DNA of 64,000 nt, taken from the NCBI RefSeq assembly GCF_013466605.1, contig NZ_CP059162.1, forward strand, positions 682,001 to 746,000. Direction: 5' to 3'. Below are positions 54,850 to 64,000 of the stretch, one piece after another (within the stretch, counting starts at the first letter, position 1; every line of letters begins with the position of its first letter). The DNA comes from Pseudomonas chlororaphis subsp. aurantiaca (GTDB taxonomy: Bacteria; Pseudomonadota; Gammaproteobacteria; Pseudomonadales; Pseudomonadaceae). Below the pieces are notes generated by a model that did no database searches, was not told the DNA's origin, and saw only the letters and a list, made by a program, of their open reading frames with translations. The position numbers were made by a program, and so were the translations under genes.

Positions 54850-56457
54850 TTAGTGGCGGAAGTGGCGCATTCCAGTAAAGACCATCGCGATTCCAGCCTC
54901 GTCGGCGGCGGCGATCACTTCGTTGTCGCGCATCGAGCCGCCTGGCTGGATCACCGCGGTGATGCCAACCTTGGCTGCGTTGTCGATACCGTCGCGGAAC
55001 GGGAAGAACGCATCGGACGCCATGACCGCGCCCTGCACTTGCAGGCCGGCGTGTTCAGCCTTGATGGCGGCGATACGGGCGGAGTTCACGCGGCTCATCT
55101 GGCCGGCGCCGACGCCGATGGTCTGACGGTTCTTGGCGTAGACGATGGCGTTGGATTTGACGAACTTGGCCACTTTCCAGGCGAAGATCAGGTCGTGGAC
55201 TTCCTGTTCGGTCGGGGCGCGCTTGGTCACCACTTTCAGGTCGTCGGCGCCGATCATGCCGATGTCGCGGCTCTGTACCAGCAGGCCACCGTTGACGCGC
55301 TTGTAGTCCCAGGCCGGAACACGGTCCGCCGACCATTGGCCGCAGGCCAGCAGGCGCACGTTGGCCTTGGCGGCAACGATGGCGCGGGCTTCCTCGCTGA
55401 CTGAAGGGGCGATGATCACTTCGACGAACTGACGCTCGACGATGGCCTTGGCGGTCTCGGCGTCCAGTTCGCGGTTGAAGGCGATGATGCCGCCGAAGGC
55501 CGACTCGGTGTCGGTGGCGTAGGCCAGTTCGTAGGCCTGGCGGATACCGCCTTCAGCGTCCGGGCTTACGGCCACGCCGCACGGGTTGGCGTGCTTGACG
55601 ATGACGCAGGCCGGCTTGACGAAGCTCTTCACGCATTCCAGCGCTGCGTCGGTGTCGGCCACGTTGTTATACGACAGTTCCTTGCCTTGCAGCTGGGTGG
55701 CGGTGGCGATGCCGACTTCGGCGGGTTTGGCTTCCACGTAGAACGCCGCGCTCTGGTGCGGGTTCTCGCCGTAGCGCATTTCCTGGGCCTTGATGAACTG
55801 GCTGTTGAAGGTGCGCGGGAATTCGCTGCGGCCTTCGGTGGTCAGGGTTTCGGCCGCCTGGTTCACGGTGCCCATGTAGTTGGCGATCATGCCGTCATAG
55901 GCCGCGGTGTGTTCGAAGGCCTTGAGCATCAGGTCGAAACGCTGGGCGTAGGTCAGGCCGCCGGCCTTCAGGCTTTCCAGCACCTGGCCGTAGTCGCTGG
56001 CGTTGACCACGATGGCCACGTCTTTGTGGTTCTTGGCCGCCGAGCGGACCATGGTCGGGCCGCCGATATCGATGTTCTCGATGGCGGTCGGCAGGTCGCA
56101 GCCCGGCTTGGAGATGGTGGCTTCGAACGGGTAGAGGTTGACCGCTACCAGGTCGATCGGCTTGATGCCGTGCTCGTTCATGATGGCGTCGTCGATACCG
56201 CGACGGCCGAGGATACCGCCGTGGATTTTCGGGTGCAGGGTCTTCACCCGGCCGTCCATCATTTCCGCGAAACCGGTGTAATCCGCGACTTCTACTGCGG
56301 CCACGCCGTTGTCCTGCAGCAGTTTGAAGGTCCCGCCGGTGGAGAGGATCTCCACGCCCAGGGCTTCCAGCTCCTTGGCGAATTCGAGGATCCCGGTCTT
56401 GTCGGAAACACTGATCAAGGCGCGGCGGATCGGCAGGCGGGTAGTCTGGTCGGTCAT
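54850..56457 (-). CDS. purH: Bifunctional AICAR transformylase/IMP cyclohydrolase PurH
   Basis: 535 residues, the usual length. N-terminal IMP cyclohydrolase ([50 protein letters not shown]) and C-terminal transformylase with [21 protein letters not shown] and the catalytic Lys-His. Catalyses the last two steps of IMP synthesis. The ATG at 56457 ([13 protein letters not shown]) is preferred to two upstream in-frame codons. Expected promoter lies between it and the fis terminator. Confidence 0.97.
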   Translation of the reverse strand: MTDQTTRLPIRRALISVSDKTGILEFAKELEALGVEILSTGGTFKLLQDNGVAAVEVADYTGFAEMMDGRVKTLHPKIHGGILGRRGIDDAIMNEHGIKPIDLVAVNLYPFEATISKPGCDLPTAIENIDIGGPTMVRSAAKNHKDVAIVVNASDYGQVLESLKAGGLTYAQRFDLMLKAFEHTAAYDGMIANYMGTVNQAAETLTTEGRSEFPRTFNSQFIKAQEMRYGENPHQSAAFYVEAKPAEVGIATATQLQGKELSYNNVADTDAALECVKSFVKPACVIVKHANPCGVAVSPDAEGGIRQAYELAYATDTESAFGGIIAFNRELDAETAKAIVERQFVEVIIAPSVSEEARAIVAAKANVRLLACGQWSADRVPAWDYKRVNGGLLVQSRDIGMIGADDLKVVTKRAPTEQEVHDLIFAWKVAKFVKSNAIVYAKNRQTIGVGAGQMSRVNSARIAAIKAEHAGLQVQGAVMASDAFFPFRDGIDNAAKVGITAVIQPGGSMRDNEVIAAADEAGIAMVFTGMRHFRH

Positions 56458-56485
56458 CTCAATTTCCATCAAAAGCAAAGGAGTC

Positions 56486-56521
56486 AGCAAAAAAGGCGAC
56501 CGGTTTTATGCGGGCGCCTTT
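56486..56521 (-). terminator. Intrinsic terminator after fis
   Basis: On the minus strand AAAGGCG (from 56521 down) pairs with CGCCTTT around a 16-base loop, followed by TTTTG. It starts 17 bases past the fis stop, so dusB-fis and purH-purD are largely separate transcripts. Confidence 0.78.
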
Positions 56522-56538
56522 CTGGTTTGATTGAATGC

Positions 56539-56859
56539 TTACAGCAAATCGTACTGCTTGAGTTTCTTGCGCAGGGTGCCGCGGTTCAGACCGAGCAGCT
56601 CGCTGGCCTTGGTCTGGTTGCCCTTGACGTAGTTCATCACGCTTTCGAGCAACGGAGCCTCGACTTCGGAGAGCACCAGGTTGTACACGTCCGTGACGGC
56701 CGCGCCCTCAAGGTGGGCGAAATAATTGTGCAGCGCCTTCTCGACACTCCCGCGAAGGGTCTGGCCTTCTTCGCTCGGTGTATTGAGGTGCTGTTTCAAA
56801 TTCACGTTGTCGCTCACGGGTGCTGTTCCACTCACTAAAGTCTCGGTCATCATCGTCAT
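56539..56859 (-). CDS. fis: DNA-binding protein Fis
   Basis: 106 residues. C-terminal helix-turn-helix [25 protein letters not shown] is the Fis signature; the N-terminal part mediates dimer formation ([36 protein letters not shown]). Nucleoid protein and global regulator. Follows dusB with a 4-base overlap, the ancient dusB-fis arrangement. Confidence 0.96.
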   Translation of the reverse strand: MTMMTETLVSGTAPVSDNVNLKQHLNTPSEEGQTLRGSVEKALHNYFAHLEGAAVTDVYNLVLSEVEAPLLESVMNYVKGNQTKASELLGLNRGTLRKKLKQYDLL

Positions 56860-57869
56860 GCGGCCACCCCCTCTCCGTCCCCTGTCACCAGGCTCTTGTA
56901 ACGCTCGGCAAAGAACTCACGAACGTTGGCGCACTGTGCTTCCGTATCTTCCAAACGATTGAAGTGGGCGCGAAACTCCCTGGCGCCCGGCAGGGTTGCG
57001 AGATACCAGCCCACATGCTTGCGAGCAATGCGTACGCCCATGACATCGCCATAGAAGGCATGCAGCGCGGCCAGATGCTCAAGCAGAATACGTTCCACCT
57101 CGAACAGCTCAGGTGCCGGCAGGGGTTGACCGGTACGCAGAAAATGTTCGATCTCACGAAAAATCCATGGCCGCCCCTGAGCGGCCCGGCCGATCAACAG
57201 CCCGTCGGCACCGGTAGCGTCGAGGACGTAGCGGGCCTTCTCGGGCGAGTCGATATCGCCGTTGGCGAAGACCGGGATCGACACCGCCTGCTTGATCGCC
57301 GCGATGGTGTCGTACTCGGCTTCACCGGTGTACAGGTCGGCCCGGGTCCGGCCATGGACCGCCAATGCCGTGATACCTGCCTGTTCGGCGATCTTCGCCA
57401 CCGTCAGGCCGTTCTTGTTCGCCCGGTCCCAGCCGGTACGGATCTTCAGGGTGACCGGCACATCGACAGCGGCCACCACGGCCTGCAGGATCTCGTTCAC
57501 CAGATCTTCATCTTTCAGTAACGCGGAGCCGGCGGCCTTGTTGCAGACCTTCTTCGCCGGGCAACCCATGTTGATATCAATAATCTGTGCGCCCAACTCG
57601 ACGTTGGCGCGGGCGGCATCCGCCAGCATCTGTGCATCGCCACCGGCGATCTGTACCGAGCGCGGCTCGGGATCACCCTCGTGGATCATGCGCAGACGCG
57701 ATTTGCGACTGTTCCACAAGCTCATGTCGCTGGTGACCATTTCCGAGACTACAAGGCCTGCACCCAACCGCTTGCAAAGCTGACGAAAGGGCTGGTCGGT
57801 GACTCCCGCCATGGGGGCGAGAATCAAGCCGTTGTGCAATGTATATGGGCCGATGCGTACCGCCGACAT
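56856..57869 (-). CDS. dusB: tRNA-dihydrouridine synthase DusB
   Basis: 337 residues, FMN TIM barrel. Seen: [28 protein letters not shown], the catalytic Cys in [21 protein letters not shown] near residue 100, [32 protein letters not shown] near 165 and [18 protein letters not shown] near 225. Reduces specific uridines in tRNA. First gene of the dusB-fis operon. The 196 bases upstream contain no further gene. Confidence 0.95.
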   Translation of the reverse strand: MSAVRIGPYTLHNGLILAPMAGVTDQPFRQLCKRLGAGLVVSEMVTSDMSLWNSRKSRLRMIHEGDPEPRSVQIAGGDAQMLADAARANVELGAQIIDINMGCPAKKVCNKAAGSALLKDEDLVNEILQAVVAAVDVPVTLKIRTGWDRANKNGLTVAKIAEQAGITALAVHGRTRADLYTGEAEYDTIAAIKQAVSIPVFANGDIDSPEKARYVLDATGADGLLIGRAAQGRPWIFREIEHFLRTGQPLPAPELFEVERILLEHLAALHAFYGDVMGVRIARKHVGWYLATLPGAREFRAHFNRLEDTEAQCANVREFFAERYKSLVTGDGEGVAA

Positions 57870-58065
57870 AGGACTTCCCTGTTGTGGGGCCGGATCATGA
57901 GAGTTCGAAAAAGGGTTGGCATGATACCCGCTCTCGATGACCGGATAAAGGCTGAATTGGATAAAATCTGAACAGTTATTCTGTTATCGCCAACGGTTTG
58001 GTCCGCTGGGCAGCAGTCAGAAAACCGTCGTCAATCCAGCGCGGCCTTTGCTCGGATGGCAGGTC

Positions 58066-59307
58066 TTACTCGGGCGAGTGAAAGCTTAGGCTGTAGTTGA
58101 CGGCCTTGGGGCCCGGATCGAGGATGTCCAGCGCGATATGGATCGGCGTCTGCGGCGGCATCTCCGACACGCCTTCGAGTTCGCCCTTGACGTATTCGCC
58201 GGGCTTGAAGCGACGACTGGCGATCAGGTGGCCGTTGAGGTCGGCGAAACGCAGCTCCAGCAGCGGGAAGGGTTGGGAGAACGGCGCGCGATTGTAGATG
58301 ATCGCATCCACTACCAGCGCGCCGCTGAAGTCCGGGTGGCTGCGCACCACCAGGTTGCTGCTTTTGATGCGGCCGATATCGACCTTCGAGGGCACGGTGC
58401 AACCCAGTTCCGGGCACAGTTGCTGGAACCAGGGGCGGTACTGGTCCTGGCGCGCCAGTTCGTCGAAGTGATAGGCAATGTACTGGCCCGCCAGGCCGGC
58501 GGCGGCCAGCAGGATCAACAGGCTCCAGAGCAGGCGGCGACCCCAGGGCGAACGGCGCTTTTGCCAGTCCAGCTGGATCGGGTCGTCTTCCAGGTCCAGT
58601 AGCATGGCGTCCGGTGCCTCGGGCTCGGCGCGGCCACGCTTGTTGCGTCGTGGCGCCGGGCTGGCTGGCGGCTCGATCTCATCGGGCTCGTCGGCCTTGA
58701 GGGAGCTGTGCGCTGGCATGGGCTCCAGGTCGTCGTCCGGGAGCAGGGAGGGCGCCTTGGGTTCGTCTTCCAGATCGTCCAGGTTGAAGGACAGCGACGG
58801 TTCGGTACGCCCGGACCGGCCGGCGTCGACGGCTGGCGGCTCGGTTTTTTGGTCGAGATCGTCGCTGCTGCCGGGTGGCTGGCTGAACAGGCTGTCGGGC
58901 CAGTGTTCCTCTTCGGCATCCGGCTGGTCGCGGCGGGCGCTGAGGGTGTCCTCCCTGGAAGCGCGCTCCTGGCCGAAGGCCTTGGTCGGCTGGATTTCCC
59001 GCTGTTCGAGCTTGGCCAGCTCCTCGTCCAGGTCGAGGCTGTCCAGGTCGAGTTCGGTGGCGCTCCACTGCTTCTGGCTGATGGCGCGCGGTGGCGGCGG
59101 GGTCAGCGGTTCGGCAGGGATGGCCGGTGTGGAAGGTGCAGCGACAGCGTCCTTGCCAGCGCGTTGCTCAAGCAACTGCCGTGCGGCGTTGAACACCTGC
59201 AGGCACGAGCCGCAGCGCACCACGCCCCGGGCCACGCTCAACTGAGCGTGGCTGACGCGGAAGCTGGTCTGGCAATGCGGGCACTGGGTGACGAAACTGT
59301 CGGTCAT
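58066..59307 (-). CDS. Zinc-ribbon/DUF3426 membrane protein
   Basis: 413 residues. MJ0042-type zinc ribbon at the N-terminus (C9-x2-C12 and C32-x2-C35), a long acidic low-complexity middle (residues ~60-230), one membrane helix (RRLLWSLLILLAAAGLAGQYIAYH near residue 255) and a C-terminal DUF3426 domain (SNLVVRSHPDFSGALVVDAIIYNRA; PQTPIHIALDILDPG). Function unknown; conserved next to prmA in pseudomonads, where it is often annotated as a zinc-ribbon protein. Follows prmA after 30 bases. Confidence 0.88.
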   Translation of the reverse strand: MTDSFVTQCPHCQTSFRVSHAQLSVARGVVRCGSCLQVFNAARQLLEQRAGKDAVAAPSTPAIPAEPLTPPPPRAISQKQWSATELDLDSLDLDEELAKLEQREIQPTKAFGQERASREDTLSARRDQPDAEEEHWPDSLFSQPPGSSDDLDQKTEPPAVDAGRSGRTEPSLSFNLDDLEDEPKAPSLLPDDDLEPMPAHSSLKADEPDEIEPPASPAPRRNKRGRAEPEAPDAMLLDLEDDPIQLDWQKRRSPWGRRLLWSLLILLAAAGLAGQYIAYHFDELARQDQYRPWFQQLCPELGCTVPSKVDIGRIKSSNLVVRSHPDFSGALVVDAIIYNRAPFSQPFPLLELRFADLNGHLIASRRFKPGEYVKGELEGVSEMPPQTPIHIALDILDPGPKAVNYSLSFHSPE

Positions 59308-59337
59308 GCGGCGATCCGGTTCATGCAGGCGGCCATT

Positions 59338-60216
59338 CTAGCGCCGACGGCCGGTGATGCGTACCCAGCCATCGAGGTTGGCGATTGGATCCAGGTCGAA
59401 GTCCTGGGCGTAGGCGGCCGCGACTTCTTCACCCTGTTCGGCGAGGATGCCCGACAGCGCCAGGCGTCCGCCGCTCTTGACCAGGCGGGACAATTGCGGC
59501 GCCAGGGAAACCAGCGGGCCGGCGAGGATATTGGCGACCAGCACGTCCGCCTGGACCTGCGGCAGGTCTTCCGGCAGATAGAGCGGGAACAGCTCTTCGG
59601 CGATGTTGTTGCGCCCGGCGTTGTCGCGGGAGGCTTCCAGGGCCTGCACGTCGATGTCGGTGCCCACCGCCTGCTTGGCGCCCAGCAGCAGGGCGGCGAT
59701 CGCCAGGATCCCCGAGCCGCAACCGAAGTCCAGCACGTTGCAGCCTTTCAGGTCCTGGCCGTCGAGCCATTCCAGGCACAGCGCGGTGGTCGGGTGCGTG
59801 CCGGTGCCGAAGGCTAGGCCCGGATCGAGCAGCAGGTTGACTGCGTTCGGCTCGGGAGCGGCGTGCCAGCTCGGGACGATCCACAGACGCTGGCCGAAAC
59901 GCATCGGCTGGAAGTTGTCCATCCAGCTGCGTTCCCAGTCCTGGTCCTCGATCACTTCGCTGTGATGTTCGGGCAGCGGGCTGCCGGTCAGCAGCTCAAG
60001 GTGGGCCAGCACGCTGGCGGCCTCGGTGCCGCCTTCGAACAGGGCCAGCAGGTGAGTGTGATTCCACAGCGGGGTGGTGTTGAGTTCCGGCTCGAAGATC
60101 GGCTGATCCTCGGCGTCCATGAAGGTCACCGAAACGGCGCCGACTTCGAGAAAAGCGTCTTCGTAGGTTTCGGCTTGTTCTGGGCTGATGGCGAGACGGA
60201 CTTGCAGCCAAGGCAT
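59338..60216 (-). CDS. prmA: Ribosomal protein L11 methyltransferase PrmA
   Basis: 292 residues. N-terminal L11-recognition domain ([32 protein letters not shown]) and a SAM methyltransferase domain with [24 protein letters not shown] and [20 protein letters not shown] (residues ~150-190), then [14 protein letters not shown]. Trimethylates L11. The ATG at 60216 has AAAGGTG upstream; the longer frame has no support. Confidence 0.96.
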   Translation of the reverse strand: MPWLQVRLAISPEQAETYEDAFLEVGAVSVTFMDAEDQPIFEPELNTTPLWNHTHLLALFEGGTEAASVLAHLELLTGSPLPEHHSEVIEDQDWERSWMDNFQPMRFGQRLWIVPSWHAAPEPNAVNLLLDPGLAFGTGTHPTTALCLEWLDGQDLKGCNVLDFGCGSGILAIAALLLGAKQAVGTDIDVQALEASRDNAGRNNIAEELFPLYLPEDLPQVQADVLVANILAGPLVSLAPQLSRLVKSGGRLALSGILAEQGEEVAAAYAQDFDLDPIANLDGWVRITGRRR

Positions 60217-60362
60217 GGCGGGCACCTTTGAAATATGTAATGTGCAGCCTAGCGGGCTGCGAGAAGCGCGCAAGTTTACGCGAGCGAGGCGCAGAAGACG
60301 ACACGCCAGGCGCCATTTCCACGCGCCGATATCGCCCCTGCAAAGTCAGGAAACCGCAGAAA

Positions 60363-60392
60363 CGACAAGGCCGCTCGAAAGCGGCCTTGTCG
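60363..60392 (-). terminator. Intrinsic terminator after accC
   Basis: A perfect 13-base stem CGACAAGGCCGCT/AGCGGCCTTGTCG closed by a CGAA loop, followed on the minus strand by TTTCTG. Begins about 18 bases past the accC stop and ends the aroQ-accB-accC operon. Confidence 0.8.
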
Positions 60393-60409
60393 GTCTGGTG
60401 CGGTGTCGA

Positions 60410-61765
60410 TCAGTGTTGACCGGCCAGCTTGTGCTCCAGGTAGTGAATGTTCACACCACCTTTGCAGAAGCCTTCGTCACGGGTCAGGTCGCGGTGCAGC
60501 GGGATGTTGGTCTTGATCCCGTCGACCACGATTTCGTCCAGCGCATTGCGCATGCGCGCCATGGCCTCTTCACGGGTTGCCCCGTAAGTGATCAGCTTGC
60601 CGATCAACGAATCGTAGTTCGGTGGAACCGCGTAACCGCTGTACAGGTGCGAGTCGACGCGTACGCCATTGCCGCCCGGAGCATGGAAATGCTTGACCGT
60701 GCCTGGGCTTGGCATGAAGGTTTTCGGGTCTTCGGCGTTGATCCGGCATTCCAGGGCGTGGCCACGAATGACTACGTCCTTCTGGGAGATCGACAGCTTG
60801 TTGCCAGCGGCGATGCTCAGCATCTCCTTGACGATGTCGACGCCAGTGACCATTTCCGATACCGGGTGCTCTACCTGCACACGAGTGTTCATCTCGATGA
60901 AGTAGAAACGACCGTTCTCGTACAGGAACTCGAAGGTACCGGCACCGCGGTAGCCGATGTCGATGCACGCCTTGACGCAGCGCGCGAAGACTTCCTGGCG
61001 AGCGGTTTCGTCGATGCCCGGGGCCGGCGCTTCTTCAAGCACCTTCTGGTGACGACGCTGCAGGGAGCAGTCGCGGTCGCCCAGGTGGATCGCGTTGCCC
61101 TGGCCGTCGGACAGCACCTGGACTTCCACGTGGCGTGGGTTGGTCAGGAACTTCTCCAGGTAGACCATCGGGTTGCCGAACGCCGCGCCCGCTTCGGAGC
61201 GGGTCAGCTTGGCCGAGGAGATCAGGTCTTCTTCTTTATGTACCACGCGCATGCCGCGACCACCGCCGCCGCCAGCGGCCTTGATGATCACCGGGTAGCC
61301 GACTTCACGGCCGATGCGCAACGCGGTTTCTTCGTCTTCCGGCAGCGGGCCGTCGGAACCGGGAACGGTCGGTACGCCGGCAGCGATCATCGCGTGCTTG
61401 GCCGACACCTTGTCGCCCATCAGGCGAATGGTCTCGGCTTTCGGGCCGATGAAGGCGAAGCCGGAGTTCTCGACCTGCTCGGCGAAGTCGGCGTTTTCCG
61501 CGAGGAAGCCGTAGCCTGGGTGAATGGCGGTGGCGCCAGTCACTTCGGCGGCCGCGATGATCGCCGGAATGTGCAGGTAAGAGTGCGCGGCGGAGGCCGG
61601 GCCGATGCAGACGGATTCGTCTGCCAGACCCAGGTGCATCAGTTCCTTGTCGGCCTTGGAGTAAACGGCGACGGTCTTGATACCCATCTCTTTGCAGGCA
61701 CGCAGGATCCGCAGGGCGATTTCACCGCGGTTGGCGATCAGAACTTTTTCCAACTTCGCAGACAT
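60410..61765 (-). CDS. accC: Acetyl-CoA carboxylase, biotin carboxylase subunit AccC
   Basis: 451 residues. N-terminal [27 protein letters not shown]-grasp glycine loop [14 protein letters not shown] near residue 160, and catalytic region [20 protein letters not shown] near 290. Carboxylates biotin on AccB for fatty acid synthesis. The ATG at 61765 is used; a TTG at 61786 overlaps the accB stop and is unlikely. 17 bases after accB. Confidence 0.97.
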   Translation of the reverse strand: MSAKLEKVLIANRGEIALRILRACKEMGIKTVAVYSKADKELMHLGLADESVCIGPASAAHSYLHIPAIIAAAEVTGATAIHPGYGFLAENADFAEQVENSGFAFIGPKAETIRLMGDKVSAKHAMIAAGVPTVPGSDGPLPEDEETALRIGREVGYPVIIKAAGGGGGRGMRVVHKEEDLISSAKLTRSEAGAAFGNPMVYLEKFLTNPRHVEVQVLSDGQGNAIHLGDRDCSLQRRHQKVLEEAPAPGIDETARQEVFARCVKACIDIGYRGAGTFEFLYENGRFYFIEMNTRVQVEHPVSEMVTGVDIVKEMLSIAAGNKLSISQKDVVIRGHALECRINAEDPKTFMPSPGTVKHFHAPGGNGVRVDSHLYSGYAVPPNYDSLIGKLITYGATREEAMARMRNALDEIVVDGIKTNIPLHRDLTRDEGFCKGGVNIHYLEHKLAGQH

Positions 61766-61782
61766 CGTTGGCTCTCCGCGGT

Positions 61783-62247
61783 TCAAACGATGGTGAACAG
61801 CGGTTGGTCGTACTCAACCGGCTGGCCGTCTTCGACGAGGATGGATTCGATCACACCGCTGGTTTCAGCTTCGATGTGGTTCATCATCTTCATGGCTTCG
61901 ACGATGCACAGGGTGTCGCCTTTCTTCACGCTCTGGCCGACTTCAACGAAGGCTGGCGAGGTTGGCGAGGATTTGCGGTAGAAGGTGCCGACCATCGGCG
62001 AACGGGCAACGGCGCCGTTCAGCGCTGGGGCAGCTGGAGCTGCTGGTGCGACAGCGGCGGCGGCCGGAGCGGCAGCGGCAGGTGCGGCGGCTGGAGCAGC
62101 CATTGGTGCCGGTGCGTAGTACTGCTGGGCTGGAGTCTTGCTGTGGCGGCTGATGCGTACGGACTCTTCGCCTTCCTTGATCTCCAGCTCGTCGATGCCG
62201 GACTCTTCCAGCAGTTCGATCAGTTTCTTAACTTTACGGATATCCAT
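61783..62247 (-). CDS. accB: Biotin carboxyl carrier protein AccB
   Basis: 154 residues. N-terminal [32 protein letters not shown], a central Ala/Pro-rich flexible linker (residues ~45-75), and a C-terminal biotinyl domain with the biotinylation motif VEAMKMMN (Lys near residue 120). Carries CO2-biotin between AccC and the carboxyltransferase. Middle gene of aroQ-accB-accC. Confidence 0.97.
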   Translation of the reverse strand: MDIRKVKKLIELLEESGIDELEIKEGEESVRISRHSKTPAQQYYAPAPMAAPAAAPAAAAPAAAAVAPAAPAAPALNGAVARSPMVGTFYRKSSPTSPAFVEVGQSVKKGDTLCIVEAMKMMNHIEAETSGVIESILVEDGQPVEYDQPLFTIV

Positions 62248-62271
62248 GAATCATCAACTCCCAAGGGTCGG

Positions 62272-62727
62272 TCAGGGGCGTTTAGCTTGTTGTTCAAGCT
62301 GCTCTAGTGCGGCCTCCAGGGCCAGTCGGTAACCGCTGGCGCCAAGGCCGCAGATCACTCCCACCGCAACGTCGGAGAAGTAGGAGTGATGGCGGAAAGG
62401 TTCGCGTTTGTGCACGTTAGACAAATGCACTTCGATGAATGGGATGCTCACCGCCAGCAGCGCGTCACGTAATGCGACACTTGTATGCGTAAAAGCTGCT
62501 GGATTGATCAGAATGAAGTCCACGCCTTCATCGCGGGCAGCGTGGATACGGTCGATCAATTCATACTCGGCGTTGCTTTGCAGGTAGAGCAAATGGTGGC
62601 CGGCCTCGCGAGCCCGGCGTTCCAGGTCCTGGTTGATCTCAGCCAGGGTGACTGCACCGTAGACCCCCGGTTCACGGGTGCCGAGCAGGTTCAGGTTGGG
62701 TCCGTGAAGCACCAGTAGGGTCGCCAT
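62272..62727 (-). CDS. aroQ: Type II 3-dehydroquinate dehydratase AroQ
   Basis: 151 residues. [20 protein letters not shown] at the N-terminus (catalytic Tyr near residue 23), [17 protein letters not shown] near 76 and [31 protein letters not shown] near 100, all family hallmarks. Dehydrates 3-dehydroquinate in the shikimate pathway. First gene of an operon with accB and accC. Confidence 0.97.
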   Translation of the reverse strand: MATLLVLHGPNLNLLGTREPGVYGAVTLAEINQDLERRAREAGHHLLYLQSNAEYELIDRIHAARDEGVDFILINPAAFTHTSVALRDALLAVSIPFIEVHLSNVHKREPFRHHSYFSDVAVGVICGLGASGYRLALEAALEQLEQQAKRP

Positions 62728-62861
62728 CTGCCGTTCCTTGTTTTATCTGTGGGCCATTATTCAGAACCCGGCGACTATGCCGCAAAGCCTTTGTGACTGT
62801 CCAGTTCTCTGCAATAGGCAGCACGATGACCGATATTTACGCGAAATATGTGACCAACTGA

Positions 62862-64000
62862 CTAAATCCGGTCATTCGCTGCGGCAATGCGTTCGGCGAA
62901 GTCCGCGGCGCTGATTTCGCCGACTACGCGCACATCGGCACGTTCGACGCCATCTTTGCCGAAGAACATCAGCGCCGGCGGGCCGAACAGTTGGTAGCGA
63001 TCCAGCAGGGCGCGCTGTTCGCGGTTGCTGGCGGTGATATCGAAGCGGACCAGGCGATAGCCCTGCAGGCGTTCGACGACCTGGCGGTCGCTGAGCACCT
63101 CGCGTTCGATGACTTTGCAACTGATGCACCAGTCGGCGTACCAGTCGAGGAGCAGTGGGACACCCGCGTTTCGGGCATCGGCCAGGGCCTGGTCCAGCTC
63201 GCCGGGAGTGGTGACGGTCTGCCACTGGCCGGCGCTGGTTTTCTCAGGGCTGTTGCTGGTGGTCGCGACCGGTGCACGGGCGAGCGGGCTGAACGGATCG
63301 GTCTGGCCGCTGAAGGCGCCGTACCAGCAGGCCAGGGCATACACCAGCAGGAACAGCCCGCACAGCTGCGCCAGGCGCGCGCGGGGCGCCTTGTAGACAA
63401 ATTCCAAGGCACCGAGAAACAGGCCGACGCCGGCCGCCAGAGCACCAATCAGCAACAGGCTGACCTGGCCCGGCAAGACCCGGCTCAGCAGGCCGATCGC
63501 CAGGCCGAGCAGCAGCACGCCAATGGCGTTTTTCACGTAGACCAGCCATGGCCCGCTTTTCGGCAGCCAGGCTGCGCCACCGGTGGCTACCAGCAACAGC
63601 GGCGCGCCCATGCCCAGGCCCAGGGCGAACAGTTTCAGGGCGCCGCCCAGGGCGTCGCCGCTGGCGCTGATATACAGCAGGGCGCCTGCCAGCGGCGCCG
63701 AAACGCAGGGCGATACCAGCAGGCTGGACACGACCCCGAGAACCGCCGCGCCCCATAGCGAGCCACCTTCGGTGCGCCCGGCAATGCGTTCCAGGCGCTG
63801 GCTGACAAAACGCGGCAGCTTGAGTTCGAAGACATCGAACATCGCCAGAGCGAACACGACGAAGAACAGTGCAAAGGGCACCAGCACCCAGGCCGATTGC
63901 AGGCGCGCCTGCAAATTGAGCTGGGCGCCGAACAGCCCCATCAAGGCGCCGAGCAGGGCGAAACAGGCGGCCATTGGCAACACATAGGCCAGCGACAGAT
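62862..64000 (-). CDS. dsbD: Thiol:disulfide interchange protein DsbD, 5' end cut by window
   Basis: Partial: the frame is open to the window edge, so the N-terminal domain is missing. The visible ~379 residues include about seven membrane helices of the central domain (with the Cys in LLVSPCVSAPLAGAL) and a C-terminal thioredoxin-like domain with CxxC in DWYADWCISCKVIE. DsbD passes electrons from cytoplasmic thioredoxin to periplasmic DsbC/DsbG and cytochrome maturation proteins. Located upstream of aroQ as in P. aeruginosa (dipZ). Confidence 0.92.
   Translation of the reverse strand, partial: LSLAYVLPMAACFALLGALMGLFGAQLNLQARLQSAWVLVPFALFFVVFALAMFDVFELKLPRFVSQRLERIAGRTEGGSLWGAAVLGVVSSLLVSPCVSAPLAGALLYISASGDALGGALKLFALGLGMGAPLLLVATGGAAWLPKSGPWLVYVKNAIGVLLLGLAIGLLSRVLPGQVSLLLIGALAAGVGLFLGALEFVYKAPRARLAQLCGLFLLVYALACWYGAFSGQTDPFSPLARAPVATTSNSPEKTSAGQWQTVTTPGELDQALADARNAGVPLLLDWYADWCISCKVIEREVLSDRQVVERLQGYRLVRFDITASNREQRALLDRYQLFGPPALMFFGKDGVERADVRVVGEISAADFAERIAAANDRI

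Overview
The window is a high-GC gammaproteobacterial chromosome segment whose gene content and order fit Pseudomonas, most likely the P. fluorescens complex. The main evidence is the block retS-purD-purH-fis-dusB-(zinc-ribbon protein)-prmA-accC-accB-aroQ-dsbD, the ureDABC cluster with an embedded acetyltransferase, ureEFG next to a DesT-like regulator, and the cob cluster beside a TonB/ABC uptake operon. All of these match the order I recall from P. aeruginosa (recall, not a search). No rRNA, tRNA, CRISPR array, prophage or intact insertion sequence was seen. Two families of short REP-like palindromes are scattered between genes and inside operons.

Layout. 1-2.0 kb: end of a cation efflux protein and a sugar epimerase/isomerase. 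2.1-4.5 kb: urease accessory genes ureJ-G-F-E. 4.8-6.0 kb: an orphan DesT-like TetR regulator and a small secreted repeat protein. 6.4-17.8 kb: housekeeping and accessory genes (AsmA, LysR/azoreductase/SMR, a family I lipase, an AraC/EamA pair, PsiF, an AI-2E family permease, and an Hsp70 divergent from cbpA-cbpM with a sigma-32-like promoter). 18.0-19.2 kb: a sensor kinase. 19.3-29.5 kb: a long minus-strand urea system, urtABCDE (ABC importer) then ureDA, two acetyltransferases, ureBC, headed by a clear sigma-54 promoter. 29.8-34.9 kb: TonB receptor plus ABC importer behind a Zur-like operator. 35.0-40.2 kb: copper cluster (PepSY protein, OprC-type receptor, PCu(A)C chaperone, two DUF2946 proteins). 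40.3-41.0 kb: a type II toxin-antitoxin pair. 41.2-48.7 kb: cobalamin ring synthesis, cobK-cbiD-cobL divergent from cobGHIJ. 48.7-49.8 kb: a repeat-like non-coding stretch, then a structured leader with an Ash-like small ORF directly before a DUF3077 gene. 49.8-64 kb: marC, retS and the conserved housekeeping block.

How it works together. The nitrogen part imports urea (Urt), hydrolyses it with a nickel enzyme (UreABC) and matures that enzyme (UreDEFGJ); the sigma-54 promoter points to control by nitrogen limitation. The 29.8-48.7 kb part is rich in metal functions: a probable zinc or metallophore importer, a copper importer/handling operon and cobalt-corrin synthesis. The most unusual structure is the leader in front of the DUF3077 gene: a 66-codon ORF that carries an intrinsic terminator-like hairpin, a UUCG hairpin inside a long helix and a third hairpin, and that stops at the ribosome-binding site of the next gene.
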